9,078 nt of DNA, taken from assembly GCF_001556185.1 (NCBI RefSeq), contig NZ_LSIJ01000050.1:1-9078 (forward strand). Reading direction: 5' to 3'. Below, piece after piece: positions 1 to 5,837 of the stretch (position 1 is the first letter of the stretch; each line of letters opens with the position of its first letter). The notes under the pieces are model-generated. The model was given only the letters and a program-made list of their open reading frames with translations, searched no databases and had not been told where the DNA came from. The translations under genes and the position numbers were made by a program. The stretch comes from Sphingomonas sp. CCH10-B3. GTDB taxonomy: Bacteria > Pseudomonadota > Alphaproteobacteria > Sphingomonadales > Sphingomonadaceae.

Positions 1-90
1 CTTAAACCACTCCCGCCAACCCTTCTGACCGAACCCGATGAATAAGCCGGGCTAGGGGAGTTATTGATTAGGGCTAGAAAATGCTACAAG

Positions 91-109
91 AAGGCCCACG
101 GGGGGCTTT
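91..109. terminator. Short GC hairpin upstream of the cassette
   Basis: Bases 91-97 (AAGGCCC) can pair with 103-109 (GGGCTTT), with one G-T wobble and a 5-nt loop. The A/T-ended arms resemble a small bidirectional terminator core. There is no long T-run on either strand: CTTTAAAG follows on plus and CTTCTTG on minus. It could end transcription of a gene lying left of the window and so insulate the cassette, or it could be leader structure for the gene starting at 121. Function is inferred only. Confidence 0.3.
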
Positions 110-120
110 AAAGCACAACT

Positions 121-573
121 ATGGCAATTCCGGATTGGAACGAATTTGGCCTGCTCCCCGAGGGAATTCATGATTCCGATTTTGGAGAAATTGCTGAGCG
201 TTTGGCTTTCAATGACCATCGTGCATCACTAGTTCGCGGACTGGAACGGGCGCTCGATTGGTTAAGCACGATGCCCCCGATCAAAGGCCTTATCGTGGAT
301 GGGAGTTTCGTAACGGACAAGGAACTGCCAAGCGATATTGATGCGGTGGCAATGATTGGAAATCTTACGGAGCGAAATCAACGTGAATGGGTCAGAGCTT
401 GGCAGCCAAGGCACCAAGAATTAAAGGAGCAACACCGCGTTGATCTATATCCGACGGTAGAAAATAGAGGAAATAATTTTGCTGCTTATTTTCAGTACCT
501 GCGGCCCGAAGAAGCGCTTGACCGCGGGGCCCCGCTTGGTGTTCTAAAGGGGCTGTTAAGGATCACGATATGA
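121..573 (+). CDS. DUF6932-like nucleotidyltransferase-fold protein
   Basis: A 150-aa protein with the signature of a minimal nucleotidyltransferase. A GSF motif at residues 61-63 is followed by D72-I-D74, which would be the two metal-binding aspartates, and VDLYP with D108 would be the third acidic residue. The N-terminus (LLPEGIH, then FNDHRASLVRGL) is the opening I associate with DUF6932 proteins. Members of this fold transfer nucleotides to proteins, RNA or small molecules, and many serve as the antitoxin or effector half of two-gene modules; the substrate here is unknown. An in-frame TAA at 109-111 limits the start to ATG 121 or later. No good Shine-Dalgarno is visible. The stop overlaps the start of the next gene as ATGA, implying translational coupling. 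AT-richer than the genes to the right, so probably acquired. The fold call is fairly secure; activity is inferred. Confidence 0.72.
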   Translation: MAIPDWNEFGLLPEGIHDSDFGEIAERLAFNDHRASLVRGLERALDWLSTMPPIKGLIVDGSFVTDKELPSDIDAVAMIGNLTERNQREWVRAWQPRHQELKEQHRVDLYPTVENRGNNFAAYFQYLRPEEALDRGAPLGVLKGLLRITI

Positions 574-1583
574 CTTCGTGGAAACAGCAACTCGAAAAGC
601 AAGCAAGGCTTCTAGTCCGCGAGATCGCGGCGCTACAATCCCATCTTGATCCAGAAGTTCCGTTTTGCGGTATTGACGACTTATACAAGACGCTGGAGCG
701 TATTTACACAATCGATTTTCCTTTAGCTGACCTACGGGATCGCTCGGACATCGTTTTTCGCCTGCAAGGCGAAGCGTTCGAAGATAGGCCGAGAATGCAG
801 TTAATCACATCTATATTTGAAACAGTTACTTCGCAAATCACTGATCTTACAAAGGTCATTTTGGGAGATTGGGCTGAGGGCCGTGTCTCACCTTCATCAC
901 TTGATCTCTCACTTAGCGGAATGGCTCGAGGGAGCCTTCTTTTTGGTATGTCAGCTGAAATTGACAAAAAAGGCAATTTCCCGCTGCTAAAAGACCGCGA
1001 CACAATGTTCGTATCTACTCGGCAAGCATTGAGTCGCATCGATTTGGTGGCTCACTTAGTAGAAAACGATCAAGAGGAGGTCAAGTTAGAAGAGGTTTCG
1101 GAGCAGATTTCTGATCCACGGGTCCGGGATGCCGCACTTCTTGCTGTACAGCGACTTGCTCCAAGTGGCCGTCGAGGAATAGATACGTTATCTATTAGCG
1201 GTGAAATTGAAAAACCCGCTCGACTAACTATTGAACACAGGAAGGCAATTCGAGAGTCTCTTATAAAGCCGGTAATCCATGGTGAAGAGTTACAGTTGTC
1301 TGGATATGTTCGTGAGATTGACCTTGATGCGCATCGATTTGACCTTAGAGGCATTGATGATGAGCAAATTCGGGATGTCCGGTGCGCCTACCGCGATTTG
1401 CCGGGCGTTCGAGCGCGTGATCTTCTTGGCTCATATGTACGTGTGAGAAGTCTCGTTGAGAGGACAGCCGATGGCATACCCCGCCTATTGTCGGTGCTAA
1501 AATTGGAGATTCTGCAACATGCTCCCGAAGATGCCTATCTGGTCGGAGATGACAGTCCTCCATTGCCTTTGCTCAAAGGATAG
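570..1583 (+). CDS. Unknown protein paired with the nucleotidyltransferase
   Basis: A 337-aa soluble protein whose function I do not recognise. Residues 1-100 look largely helical and charged. A conserved-looking core, LDLSLSGMARGSLLFGMSAE, spans 111-130. Residues 183-205 form another helical stretch ending in a PSGRRG turn. Residues 238-316 alternate short hydrophobic strands (LSGYVREIDLD, HRFDLRGI, LLGSYVRVRSLVE, LLSVLKLEIL) and resemble a small OB- or SH3-like beta barrel. No signal peptide or membrane segment is seen, and no clear HEPN catalytic motif. RIDLVAH at 156-162 has an R-x5-H spacing but lacks the usual polar residue after the Arg. Its ATG lies inside the ATGA overlap with the upstream gene, so both are probably made from one mRNA and may form a complex. 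Many TTA, ATA and AGA-type codons set it apart from the native genes downstream. A toxin, effector or partner role is inference. Confidence 0.7.
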   Translation: MTSWKQQLEKQARLLVREIAALQSHLDPEVPFCGIDDLYKTLERIYTIDFPLADLRDRSDIVFRLQGEAFEDRPRMQLITSIFETVTSQITDLTKVILGDWAEGRVSPSSLDLSLSGMARGSLLFGMSAEIDKKGNFPLLKDRDTMFVSTRQALSRIDLVAHLVENDQEEVKLEEVSEQISDPRVRDAALLAVQRLAPSGRRGIDTLSISGEIEKPARLTIEHRKAIRESLIKPVIHGEELQLSGYVREIDLDAHRFDLRGIDDEQIRDVRCAYRDLPGVRARDLLGSYVRVRSLVERTADGIPRLLSVLKLEILQHAPEDAYLVGDDSPPLPLLKG

Positions 1584-1665
1584 AGTGCAACAATTCAGCA
1601 TGGCTGTAGTGAAGAGTACCGTCGAGATCGGCGTCGGCGTCACGACTGATCGTGACGGGCGTCAA
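1573..1665 (-). pseudogene. parE: Truncated ParE toxin remnant
   Basis: Starting at TTG 1665-1663, which overlaps the parD stop as TTGA, the minus strand reads LTPVTISRDADADLDGTLHY, then SHAELLHSIL and a stop at 1573-1575. The segment ISRDADADLD followed by a helix ending in HYS is the typical N-terminus of RelE/ParE-superfamily toxins, which are normally about 90-100 aa. Here only about 20-25 codons look ParE-like. The reading frame then runs into the end of the plus-strand AT-rich cassette, whose last gene stops at 1583. The rest of the fold, including the C-terminal strands, is missing, and nothing ParE-like is visible at the left edge (1-120). The toxin should therefore be inactive. The most likely cause is insertion of the cassette-bearing element; simple deletion is possible. 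Confidence 0.62.
1638..1657 (-). repeat. Perfect 8-bp hairpin at the parE start
   Basis: CGTCACGA (1638-1645) and TCGTGACG (1650-1657) are perfect inverted repeats around a 4-nt loop. In the parD mRNA this stem covers codons 3-10 of the parE remnant, just after its TTG start and the parD stop at 1662. It could limit toxin translation relative to antitoxin, or stabilise the mRNA end. No T-run follows, so it is not a convincing intrinsic terminator. Confidence 0.5.
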
Positions 1666-1904
1666 ACCAAGCCGTCCCGCTTCCTGCGATCGGCGATAAT
1701 GTCTTCGATGGTCCGCTCGCTCACGCCCGACGCCAGCCCCTCGTCGATCGCTGCCTGCAAGGCCTTCAGCTTCTCCGCATATTCCTGATCGCGGCGCACC
1801 AGATCGCGAACGTAATCGCTGGTGCTGCTGTAGCGCCCTTCGGCCACGCGCGCCTCCGCCCAGCTTTTCAGCGCTTCGGGGATCGAGATGTTCATTTGTG
1901 CCAT
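1662..1904 (-). CDS. parD: ParD-family ribbon-helix-helix antitoxin
   Basis: An 80-aa antitoxin of the ParD/CC2985 type. The first residues MAQMNISIPEAL form the DNA-binding beta strand of a ribbon-helix-helix. The segment GRYSSTSDYVRDLVRRDQ (about 24-41) gives its two helices. The charged C-terminal half (about 42-80, ending ADRRKRDGLV) would normally wrap and neutralise a ParE toxin. ATG 1904 is preferred because a strong promoter ends only 7 nt upstream; ATG 1895 would give 77 aa, and a longer in-frame reading from 1940 would begin upstream of the -10 box. The expected downstream partner parE overlaps the stop codon but is truncated, so this is an orphan antitoxin. Proteins of this family usually repress their own promoter, and that may persist here. 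The family call is confident; present function is uncertain. Confidence 0.88.
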   Translation of the reverse strand: MAQMNISIPEALKSWAEARVAEGRYSSTSDYVRDLVRRDQEYAEKLKALQAAIDEGLASGVSERTIEDIIADRRKRDGLV

Positions 1905-1911
1905 GTCGATG

Positions 1912-1940
1912 GTTATACGATTCTGCGCTAAATTTGGCAA
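1912..1940 (-). promoter_or_regulatory. Near-consensus sigma-70 promoter of parD
   Basis: On the minus strand TTGCCA (1940-1935) and TATAAC (1917-1912) are separated by exactly 17 nt, and each matches the consensus at 5 of 6 bases. It sits in the 49-nt gap after the stop of the upstream membrane-protein gene. Transcription would start near 1905, at or next to ATG 1904, so the mRNA would be leaderless or nearly so. An interrupted CCAT-N4-ATGG repeat at 1901-1912 could be part of an autoregulatory operator; that last point is conjecture. Confidence 0.6.
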
Positions 1941-1953
1941 TGATGGCCCACCG

Positions 1954-2466
1954 CTACCGCCACATCTTCACCGCCAATATCGCCGCCCACACCACCAACG
2001 TCACCCCACCCCCCACCAAAGTCGTCACCACCGCCTGCCGCAGCAACCGGCCCTGCGCGTCGATCGAATGGACGAAGGCCGCGAACAACCGGCGTTGCAG
2101 CTTGGCCGGGGCGTCGTCGCCGTCGCTCTCCAGCCCGTCGGTGTCGAATTCCTCGCCCAGCAGCAGCGCGCGCAGGCACAGCGCGCTTGAGGCGATCAGC
2201 GGCGCCAGGCCGATCAGGCTCGCGATCGTCAGCCCCGGCTGGGTGGCGGCATCAAGGCTGAGCGGCGCGCCGGGACTCGCCGAAATCGGGTGCGTGCCGA
2301 TCGTCACCATCAGCGCATTGAACGCGAGCATCCCGCCGATCCGCACCGACAGGTCGAGATCGCGATTCTCCAGAAATTCCAGATCGGCAATGAAGCCCGG
2401 CGGCGGATCGTCGCCACGCATGGCCTGAAACGCGCGCAGGCGCGTGCGGTAGGACGAAGAGCGCAT
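1954..2466 (-). CDS. Small three-helix membrane protein, unknown function
   Basis: A 170-aa protein from ATG 2466, with three hydrophobic segments at about residues 42-62 (GGMLAFNALMVTIG), 79-102 (SLIGLAPLIASSALCLRALLLG) and 145-166 (VVTTLVGGGVTLVVWAAILAV). A polar, acidic stretch at about 103-120 precedes a basic helix (KLQRRLFAAFVHSID) before the last membrane segment. The frame stays open up to ATG 2610 (218 aa). The extra 48 residues are Pro/Arg-rich without hydrophobic pattern, and the longer form would leave only 14 nt to the divergent gene, so I prefer 2466; neither start has a clear Shine-Dalgarno. The layout (two close helices, a charged linker, a last helix near the C-terminus) loosely recalls small membrane effectors such as the DUF5706 group. 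No diagnostic motif supports that, so function is unassigned. Confidence 0.6.
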   Translation of the reverse strand: MRSSSYRTRLRAFQAMRGDDPPPGFIADLEFLENRDLDLSVRIGGMLAFNALMVTIGTHPISASPGAPLSLDAATQPGLTIASLIGLAPLIASSALCLRALLLGEEFDTDGLESDGDDAPAKLQRRLFAAFVHSIDAQGRLLRQAVVTTLVGGGVTLVVWAAILAVKMWR

Positions 2467-2624
2467 GCCGGGGTTGATATCGCGCCAAGGCGGCAACCGC
2501 AAAGCGCCGATCGGTCCGGCGGTGCTGGGCCGTGCCTCAAGCCGAGGCCGCGGCCGACCATGGGGCAGTGCTTGTCGGTCGGGCAACCGATCGGTAGGAT
2601 GGGCCATCATCCGGGGGCCCGCGC

Positions 2625-3695
2625 ATGACGCTTGTCGAACGGCTCAAGGCGTTCCTGTTCCGCAAGCGGCGCTGGCAGTGGATTGCGGTCGGCATCGCGC
2701 TGGTCGCGCTCGGCCAATATCTCGAAGCGCAGAAGATCGAGCCGAGCAGCGTTGCCCAGCAAGGCGCGGCGCTGACGCGGCGGCTGCACGATCGTCTGGC
2801 CGCGGTGCAGCCGGGGGCGATTGCCGATCTTTACACGCGCGCCGGGCGCGATCGCCACGGCATCGAATGGTGCGGGTCGACCGCCGCGCGCGAAACGCTG
2901 ACGCCGGGTCCCGCACCGCATCTTGAGCGCCCCTATGGCGCCCTGCCGGCCGATCTTGAAATTCTGCGCAAGCGGGCAGCGCGCGCCCGCGCCGCCGCCG
3001 GCAGCGAGGTGGCAGACCCGATCGGCAATGTAATGGCGCCGCTCGAACGCGATGTCGGCTTGCCCGTCCCGCGCCCCACCACCGATTCCACGCCGCTGCT
3101 GCGCGAAGGGCTGGGTGCTCGCCCCTTCACGCCGCGGCCTTCCGATATGGAGCGGCTGCGCGCGACGATCGAGCGTGAGCGGCTGGCCACACGCACCACG
3201 CCCGGCGACATTGCCGCGGCGACCAAGGCCGAACCGCATGCGTGGAACTGCGATCGCGGCTGGCTCGCGACGCTCGACACGGCCGCGCTCAATCTGCGCG
3301 TCACGCCCGAAATCGCCTGGGCGGTGTGGCAAGCGGGCGGCTGGTCGACGATGATGCTGCTCGCGCTCACCCTGGCGGGCATGACCACGCTGATCCTGGC
3401 GGTGTGGCGCGAAAAGGACATCGGCTGCGCGGCGGTGCCGATCACTCTGTTCGTGCTCGCGCTGGGTCCCGCGATTGCTGGCGGCCTATTCTGGCTGATG
3501 CTTCAGCTGCTGCTGGGGCTGACGGTGGTGCTCGGCCATGTGCTGGCGGGCTTGGCGCTGGTGCTGGCGTGGATCGCCGGGCTGTCGAAGGTCGTGATGA
3601 TCGGCATCGAAACGCTGACCAAGAGCGATGAAGCCAAGGAGAATTACGACGCGCTGAAGGCGAGCCTGGGCGCGGAAAAACCCCCCGCCGATTAG
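2625..3695 (+). CDS. Four-helix inner-membrane protein with periplasmic domain, unknown function
   Basis: A 356-aa protein. A basic N-terminus (residues 7-18, with RKRR) leads into a first membrane segment at about 18-32. A large hydrophilic domain (33-238) follows, then three C-terminal membrane segments at about 240-262, 270-295 and 296-320, and a soluble tail rich in Lys, Glu and Asp. By the positive-inside rule the domain at 33-238 should be periplasmic. It contains just two cysteines, C83 and C209 (each near Trp), which could form a disulfide. Residues 110-125 and 175-190 look like amphipathic, Arg-rich helices. A GGGGG run 7 nt before ATG 2625 may serve as ribosome-binding site. I recognise no family. 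It is divergent from the small membrane protein at 1954-2466 and overlaps ung tail to tail. Coding potential is high; function is unknown. Confidence 0.68.
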   Translation: MTLVERLKAFLFRKRRWQWIAVGIALVALGQYLEAQKIEPSSVAQQGAALTRRLHDRLAAVQPGAIADLYTRAGRDRHGIEWCGSTAARETLTPGPAPHLERPYGALPADLEILRKRAARARAAAGSEVADPIGNVMAPLERDVGLPVPRPTTDSTPLLREGLGARPFTPRPSDMERLRATIERERLATRTTPGDIAAATKAEPHAWNCDRGWLATLDTAALNLRVTPEIAWAVWQAGGWSTMMLLALTLAGMTTLILAVWREKDIGCAAVPITLFVLALGPAIAGGLFWLMLQLLLGLTVVLGHVLAGLALVLAWIAGLSKVVMIGIETLTKSDEAKENYDALKASLGAEKPPAD

Positions 3696-4402
3696 TCCGC
3701 GGGCGGCAATCGCCAATCGATCGGCGGCAGCCCGCGCGCTTCGAGAAAGGCATTGGCCCTGGAAAAATGGCGGCAGCCGAGGAAACCATTGTGCGCCGAC
3801 AACGGGCTGGGATGGGCGGCCTTCAGCACCAGATGATGCCCGCCGCGATCGGCGCTATGGACGAAGCCCGCCTTCTTCTGCGCATAGCTGCCCCACAGCA
3901 TGAACACGACCGGCTCGGGCCTCGCGGCAATCTGCGCGATCACGGCATCGGTAAAGCGCTCCCACCCGCGGTCGCGGTGCGAGGCGGCGCGGCCGCTTTC
4001 GACCGTCAGCACGCTGTTGAGCAACAGCACGCCCTGCCGCGCCCAGCTTTCGAGGCAGCCATGGCCCGGCGGACCGATGCCGAGGTCATCGCGCAATTCC
4101 TTGTAGATATTGCCGAGGCTCGGCGGCGGTCGAACTCCCGGCGGCACCGAAAAGCACAGGCCATGCGCTTGCCCCGGCCCGTGATAGGGATCCTGCCCGA
4201 GAATGACGACGCGAACCCGGTCGAGCGGCGTCAGGTCGAGCGCGCGGAACCACGCGCTGGCGGCTGGAAAAATCGCTTTACCGGCCGCCCGCTCAGCAAC
4301 CAGAAAGGCGCGGAGATCGGCCATGTAAGGACTGGCGAACTCACCGCTGAGCGCCATGCGCCAAGCCGGGTCCAGCCGTACGCCTTGATCGGTCGCCGTC
4401 AC
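3692..4402 (-). CDS. ung: Uracil-DNA glycosylase (family 1)
   Basis: A 236-aa family-1 uracil-DNA glycosylase that removes uracil from DNA as the first step of base-excision repair in the cytoplasm. All signature residues are visible: GQDPYHG at 69-75 with catalytic D71 and Y73, the uracil-stacking F84 in LCFSVPPG, uracil-recognising N129 in LLLNS, and the minor-groove loop HPSPLSA at 197-203 with catalytic H197 and intercalating L201. Length is normal for the family. The start is GTG 4402-4400, supported by a strong Shine-Dalgarno GGAGGAGG (4414-4407) 4-7 nt upstream. A promoter-like TTGACG/CATGAT pair lies just before it. The gene is convergent with the 356-aa membrane protein: its TAA (3694-3692) and that gene's TAG share bases, a 4-nt tail-to-tail overlap, so there is no room for a terminator between them. 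Confidence 0.97.
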   Translation of the reverse strand: MTATDQGVRLDPAWRMALSGEFASPYMADLRAFLVAERAAGKAIFPAASAWFRALDLTPLDRVRVVILGQDPYHGPGQAHGLCFSVPPGVRPPPSLGNIYKELRDDLGIGPPGHGCLESWARQGVLLLNSVLTVESGRAASHRDRGWERFTDAVIAQIAARPEPVVFMLWGSYAQKKAGFVHSADRGGHHLVLKAAHPSPLSAHNGFLGCRHFSRANAFLEARGLPPIDWRLPPAD

Positions 4403-4422
4403 GCCGCCTCCTCCACCCGGCC

Positions 4423-4452
4423 ATCATGGCGAGCCGCAAGCGACGGCGTCAA
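4423..4452 (-). promoter_or_regulatory. Putative ung promoter
   Basis: On the minus strand TTGACG (4452-4447) and CATGAT (4428-4423) are separated by 18 nt. The -35 matches at 5 of 6 positions and the -10 at 4 of 6. The predicted start near 4416 leaves a short leader of roughly 14 nt that holds the GGAGGAGG ribosome-binding site of ung. The -35 begins directly after a large inverted repeat, so ung probably has its own transcription unit. Confidence 0.38.
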
Positions 4453-4487
4453 TGGCGCAGCGGCATCTTCACCGAGCCGCTGCGCCA
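4453..4487. terminator. Perfect 12-bp inverted repeat between the TPR gene and ung
   Basis: TGGCGCAGCGGC (4453-4464) and GCCGCTGCGCCA (4476-4487) are perfect complements around an 11-nt loop. The repeat lies 8 nt past the stop of the exported TPR gene and just ahead of the ung promoter candidate. That is the expected place for a transcription terminator of the minus-strand TPR unit. No T-run follows on either strand, so it would be a GC-only terminator, an RNA-stabilising stem or a protein-binding site. Confidence 0.5.
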
Positions 4488-4494
4488 CCGGTCG

Positions 4495-5028
4495 TCAGGC
4501 AGGCATTGCCGCCTGGACTTGCGCGACCGCAGCCGTCAGCTCGGCGCCGCTGTCGCAGTCAGCACCGCAAGCGCTTGCTTTCGCCTTCAGCTGGGCGAGC
4601 ATGGTTTGCGCCTCGGCAGTGCTGCCCATTTTGGCGTAGCTGATCGCCAGATCGCGCTGGGCAACGATCAGGTCGGGCGCCAGCTTGACGGCCTTTTCGA
4701 GCATCTTCACCGCACCCTTGTGGTTGCCCAGGCCCGCCCGCGACGCTCCGAGCAGATAAAGCAGCTCGGGCGCTTTCGGGGCATAGGGCAAGAGGCGGCT
4801 AAACGCCGAGTTTGCGCGGCGGAAATCGCCCTTGTTGAAGGCGGCGAGGCCAAGCTGATATTCGGCCTGAGGGTTGAACTGCTCGCCGCCGATATCGGTA
4901 ATCGGCGCGCCACCCGGCGCGGGTGTGCGGACCGATGGGCTGCAATTGGCGCGGGCAGTCGCTGGCAGCAGCGCGAGGCCGAGCCCGCCGCCAACCGACA
5001 GCAGCGTGGCAAGATTGATCGAACGCAT
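4495..5028 (-). CDS. Exported TPR-repeat protein
   Basis: A 177-aa secreted protein. The first 27 residues are a signal peptide: MRS, then a hydrophobic core with LLSVGGGLGLALL, and a likely cleavage after ATARA before N28. ATG 5028 is chosen because this signal peptide begins there and because AAAGGA (5043-5038) lies 9 nt upstream; the frame stays open to 5124 but the extra residues would mask the signal. Mature residues about 53-151 form three tetratricopeptide-like helix pairs (QLGLAAFNKGDFRRA, LLYLLGASRAGLGNHKGA, RDLAISYAKMGSTAEA), which usually bind partner proteins. Cysteines C29, C154 and C158 could pair in the periplasm. It is not a lipoprotein: the Cys context (ARANC) lacks a lipobox. 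It may be co-transcribed with the DUF6969-like gene 101 nt upstream. The TPR class is secure; the partner is unknown. Confidence 0.86.
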   Translation of the reverse strand: MRSINLATLLSVGGGLGLALLPATARANCSPSVRTPAPGGAPITDIGGEQFNPQAEYQLGLAAFNKGDFRRANSAFSRLLPYAPKAPELLYLLGASRAGLGNHKGAVKMLEKAVKLAPDLIVAQRDLAISYAKMGSTAEAQTMLAQLKAKASACGADCDSGAELTAAVAQVQAAMPA

Positions 5029-5129
5029 CGAGGATTTTCCTTTCAGATAGAGAGACATTGGCCTCAACAGCGCTTCGTTCGGCAAGACTGCGCGGTTACC
5101 GGCAATGGTGCGCCCGCGTCCCATAATGG

Positions 5130-5747
5130 TCAGGCATCGAGCAATGCCTGCAAATCGAGCGGTGCCGATGACAGGACTTCGACGGCGCGATCCTCGCCGC
5201 GGGGATCAAGCGCTGCGAGCGTGGCGTCGCGCGAGGTCAGCAATGCGTCAATCACCGGTCGCGCGAGCGCCACGGCGGCGGTCAGCCAATCGTTGACAAG
5301 CGGGTCGCCAGGCGCGCCGCGCAGATCGAACCGGTCCAGCGCTGCGATGATCGCGGCGGCATCGAACAGCCATTCGTCGGTGACCCAGCGATTGGTCGTG
5401 AAAGCGCGTACCGGCAGGCCGCTCGGCGCGACCGACAGCGCCACCAGATGGACCCCATCATGTGCGGGCTCGACGGCGGCGAGCCGGGGAGTATCGGGAT
5501 CGGGCATTGCCCGGCGCGGCAGGAACAAGTGGAAATGGCCATGCTCGTCGGTGCCTCGCTCTTCGGGCGGATGGCTGTGGTAGAAATAGCGTGACCCGCT
5601 CGGCGCGACCGCATCACCTTCGGGATAATGGTCCCACAGATGCTGAGGGACGCCAGAGGGCAGAAGGCGCCGCATCAGCGGCACGCCCTCGCGGGCCATC
5701 GCCAGGGTCGCATCGATCAGCAGGTTGGCGGCATCGGAACGGTCCAT
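5130..5747 (-). CDS. DUF6969-like His-rich protein
   Basis: A 205-aa cytoplasmic-looking protein without signal peptide or membrane segments. Its most distinctive part is a histidine cluster: SGSRYFYHSHP at about 50-60 and DEHGHFHLFLP at about 67-77. This could be a metal site and is the pattern I associate with the uncharacterised DUF6969 family. An N-terminal helix (SDAANLLIDATLAMAREG), then LWDHYPEGD at about 37-45, and a Trp-containing segment TTNRWVTDEWLFDA at about 117-130 complete the recognisable features; the C-terminal third is helical and Ala/Asp-rich. ATG 5747 is preferred over TTG 5753 two codons upstream. No Shine-Dalgarno is seen. It is divergent from the DUF6445-like gene. A metal-binding or cupin-like role is only a guess from the His spacing. 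Confidence 0.72.
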   Translation of the reverse strand: MDRSDAANLLIDATLAMAREGVPLMRRLLPSGVPQHLWDHYPEGDAVAPSGSRYFYHSHPPEERGTDEHGHFHLFLPRRAMPDPDTPRLAAVEPAHDGVHLVALSVAPSGLPVRAFTTNRWVTDEWLFDAAAIIAALDRFDLRGAPGDPLVNDWLTAAVALARPVIDALLTSRDATLAALDPRGEDRAVEVLSSAPLDLQALLDA

Positions 5748-5800
5748 CGCCAATGATACGCAGCACGGGCGCCTGCGGTGACAAGCTTTCGCTCAACCGC

Positions 5801-5830
5801 AAAAACTGGCAGCACGCGCGCTGTGCTGCC
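5801..5830 (-). terminator. Intrinsic-terminator-like hairpin in the divergent gap
   Basis: GGCAGCAC (5808-5815) and GTGCTGCC (5823-5830) are perfect inverted repeats with a 7-nt loop. Read on the minus strand the stem is followed by AG and then five T residues (5805-5801), the layout of a Rho-independent terminator pointing towards the DUF6969-like gene. It could stop antisense transcription from the dioxygenase/ligase unit, or act as an attenuator for the minus-strand genes. On the plus strand the same stem would sit in the leader of the dioxygenase-like gene, over an alternative GTG start at 5823. Confidence 0.5.
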
Positions 5831-5837
5831 TTCGCTG

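Noticed and set aside
1..45. Plus-strand frame reading LKPLPPTLLTEPDE then a stop, possibly the end of an upstream gene
   Set aside because: Only 14 codons with no recognisable motif; cannot be told from chance without sequence to the left.
49..77. GGGCTAG repeated at 49-55 and 71-77, spaced 22 bp (about two helical turns), as an operator
   Set aside because: A 7-base match is weak and nothing ties it to a regulator.
64..90. Possible promoter TTGATT / TACAAG for the nucleotidyltransferase cassette
   Set aside because: The spacer is 15 nt and both boxes are poor matches; the promoter may lie further left.
570..1583. Treating the 337-aa protein as a HEPN toxin paired with an MNT antitoxin
   Set aside because: The only R-x5-H (RIDLVAH, 156-162) lacks the usual polar residue after Arg, and the protein is much longer than typical HEPN partners.
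2507..2595. CCGATCGGT at 2507-2515 and 2587-2595 in the gap between divergent membrane genes, as paired operators
   Set aside because: CGATCG-type palindromes are very frequent in GC-rich alphaproteobacterial DNA and recur in this window.
1954..2610. Calling the 1954-2610 membrane protein a cyclic-nucleotide-triggered (Pycsar-type) effector
   Set aside because: Only the general helix layout is similar; no diagnostic residues and no cyclase gene nearby.
2290..3332. Long open frames in other frames and strands across the GC-rich region
   Set aside because: They overlap genes with clear protein features, are Arg/Ala/Pro-rich translations of high-GC DNA, and show no motifs.
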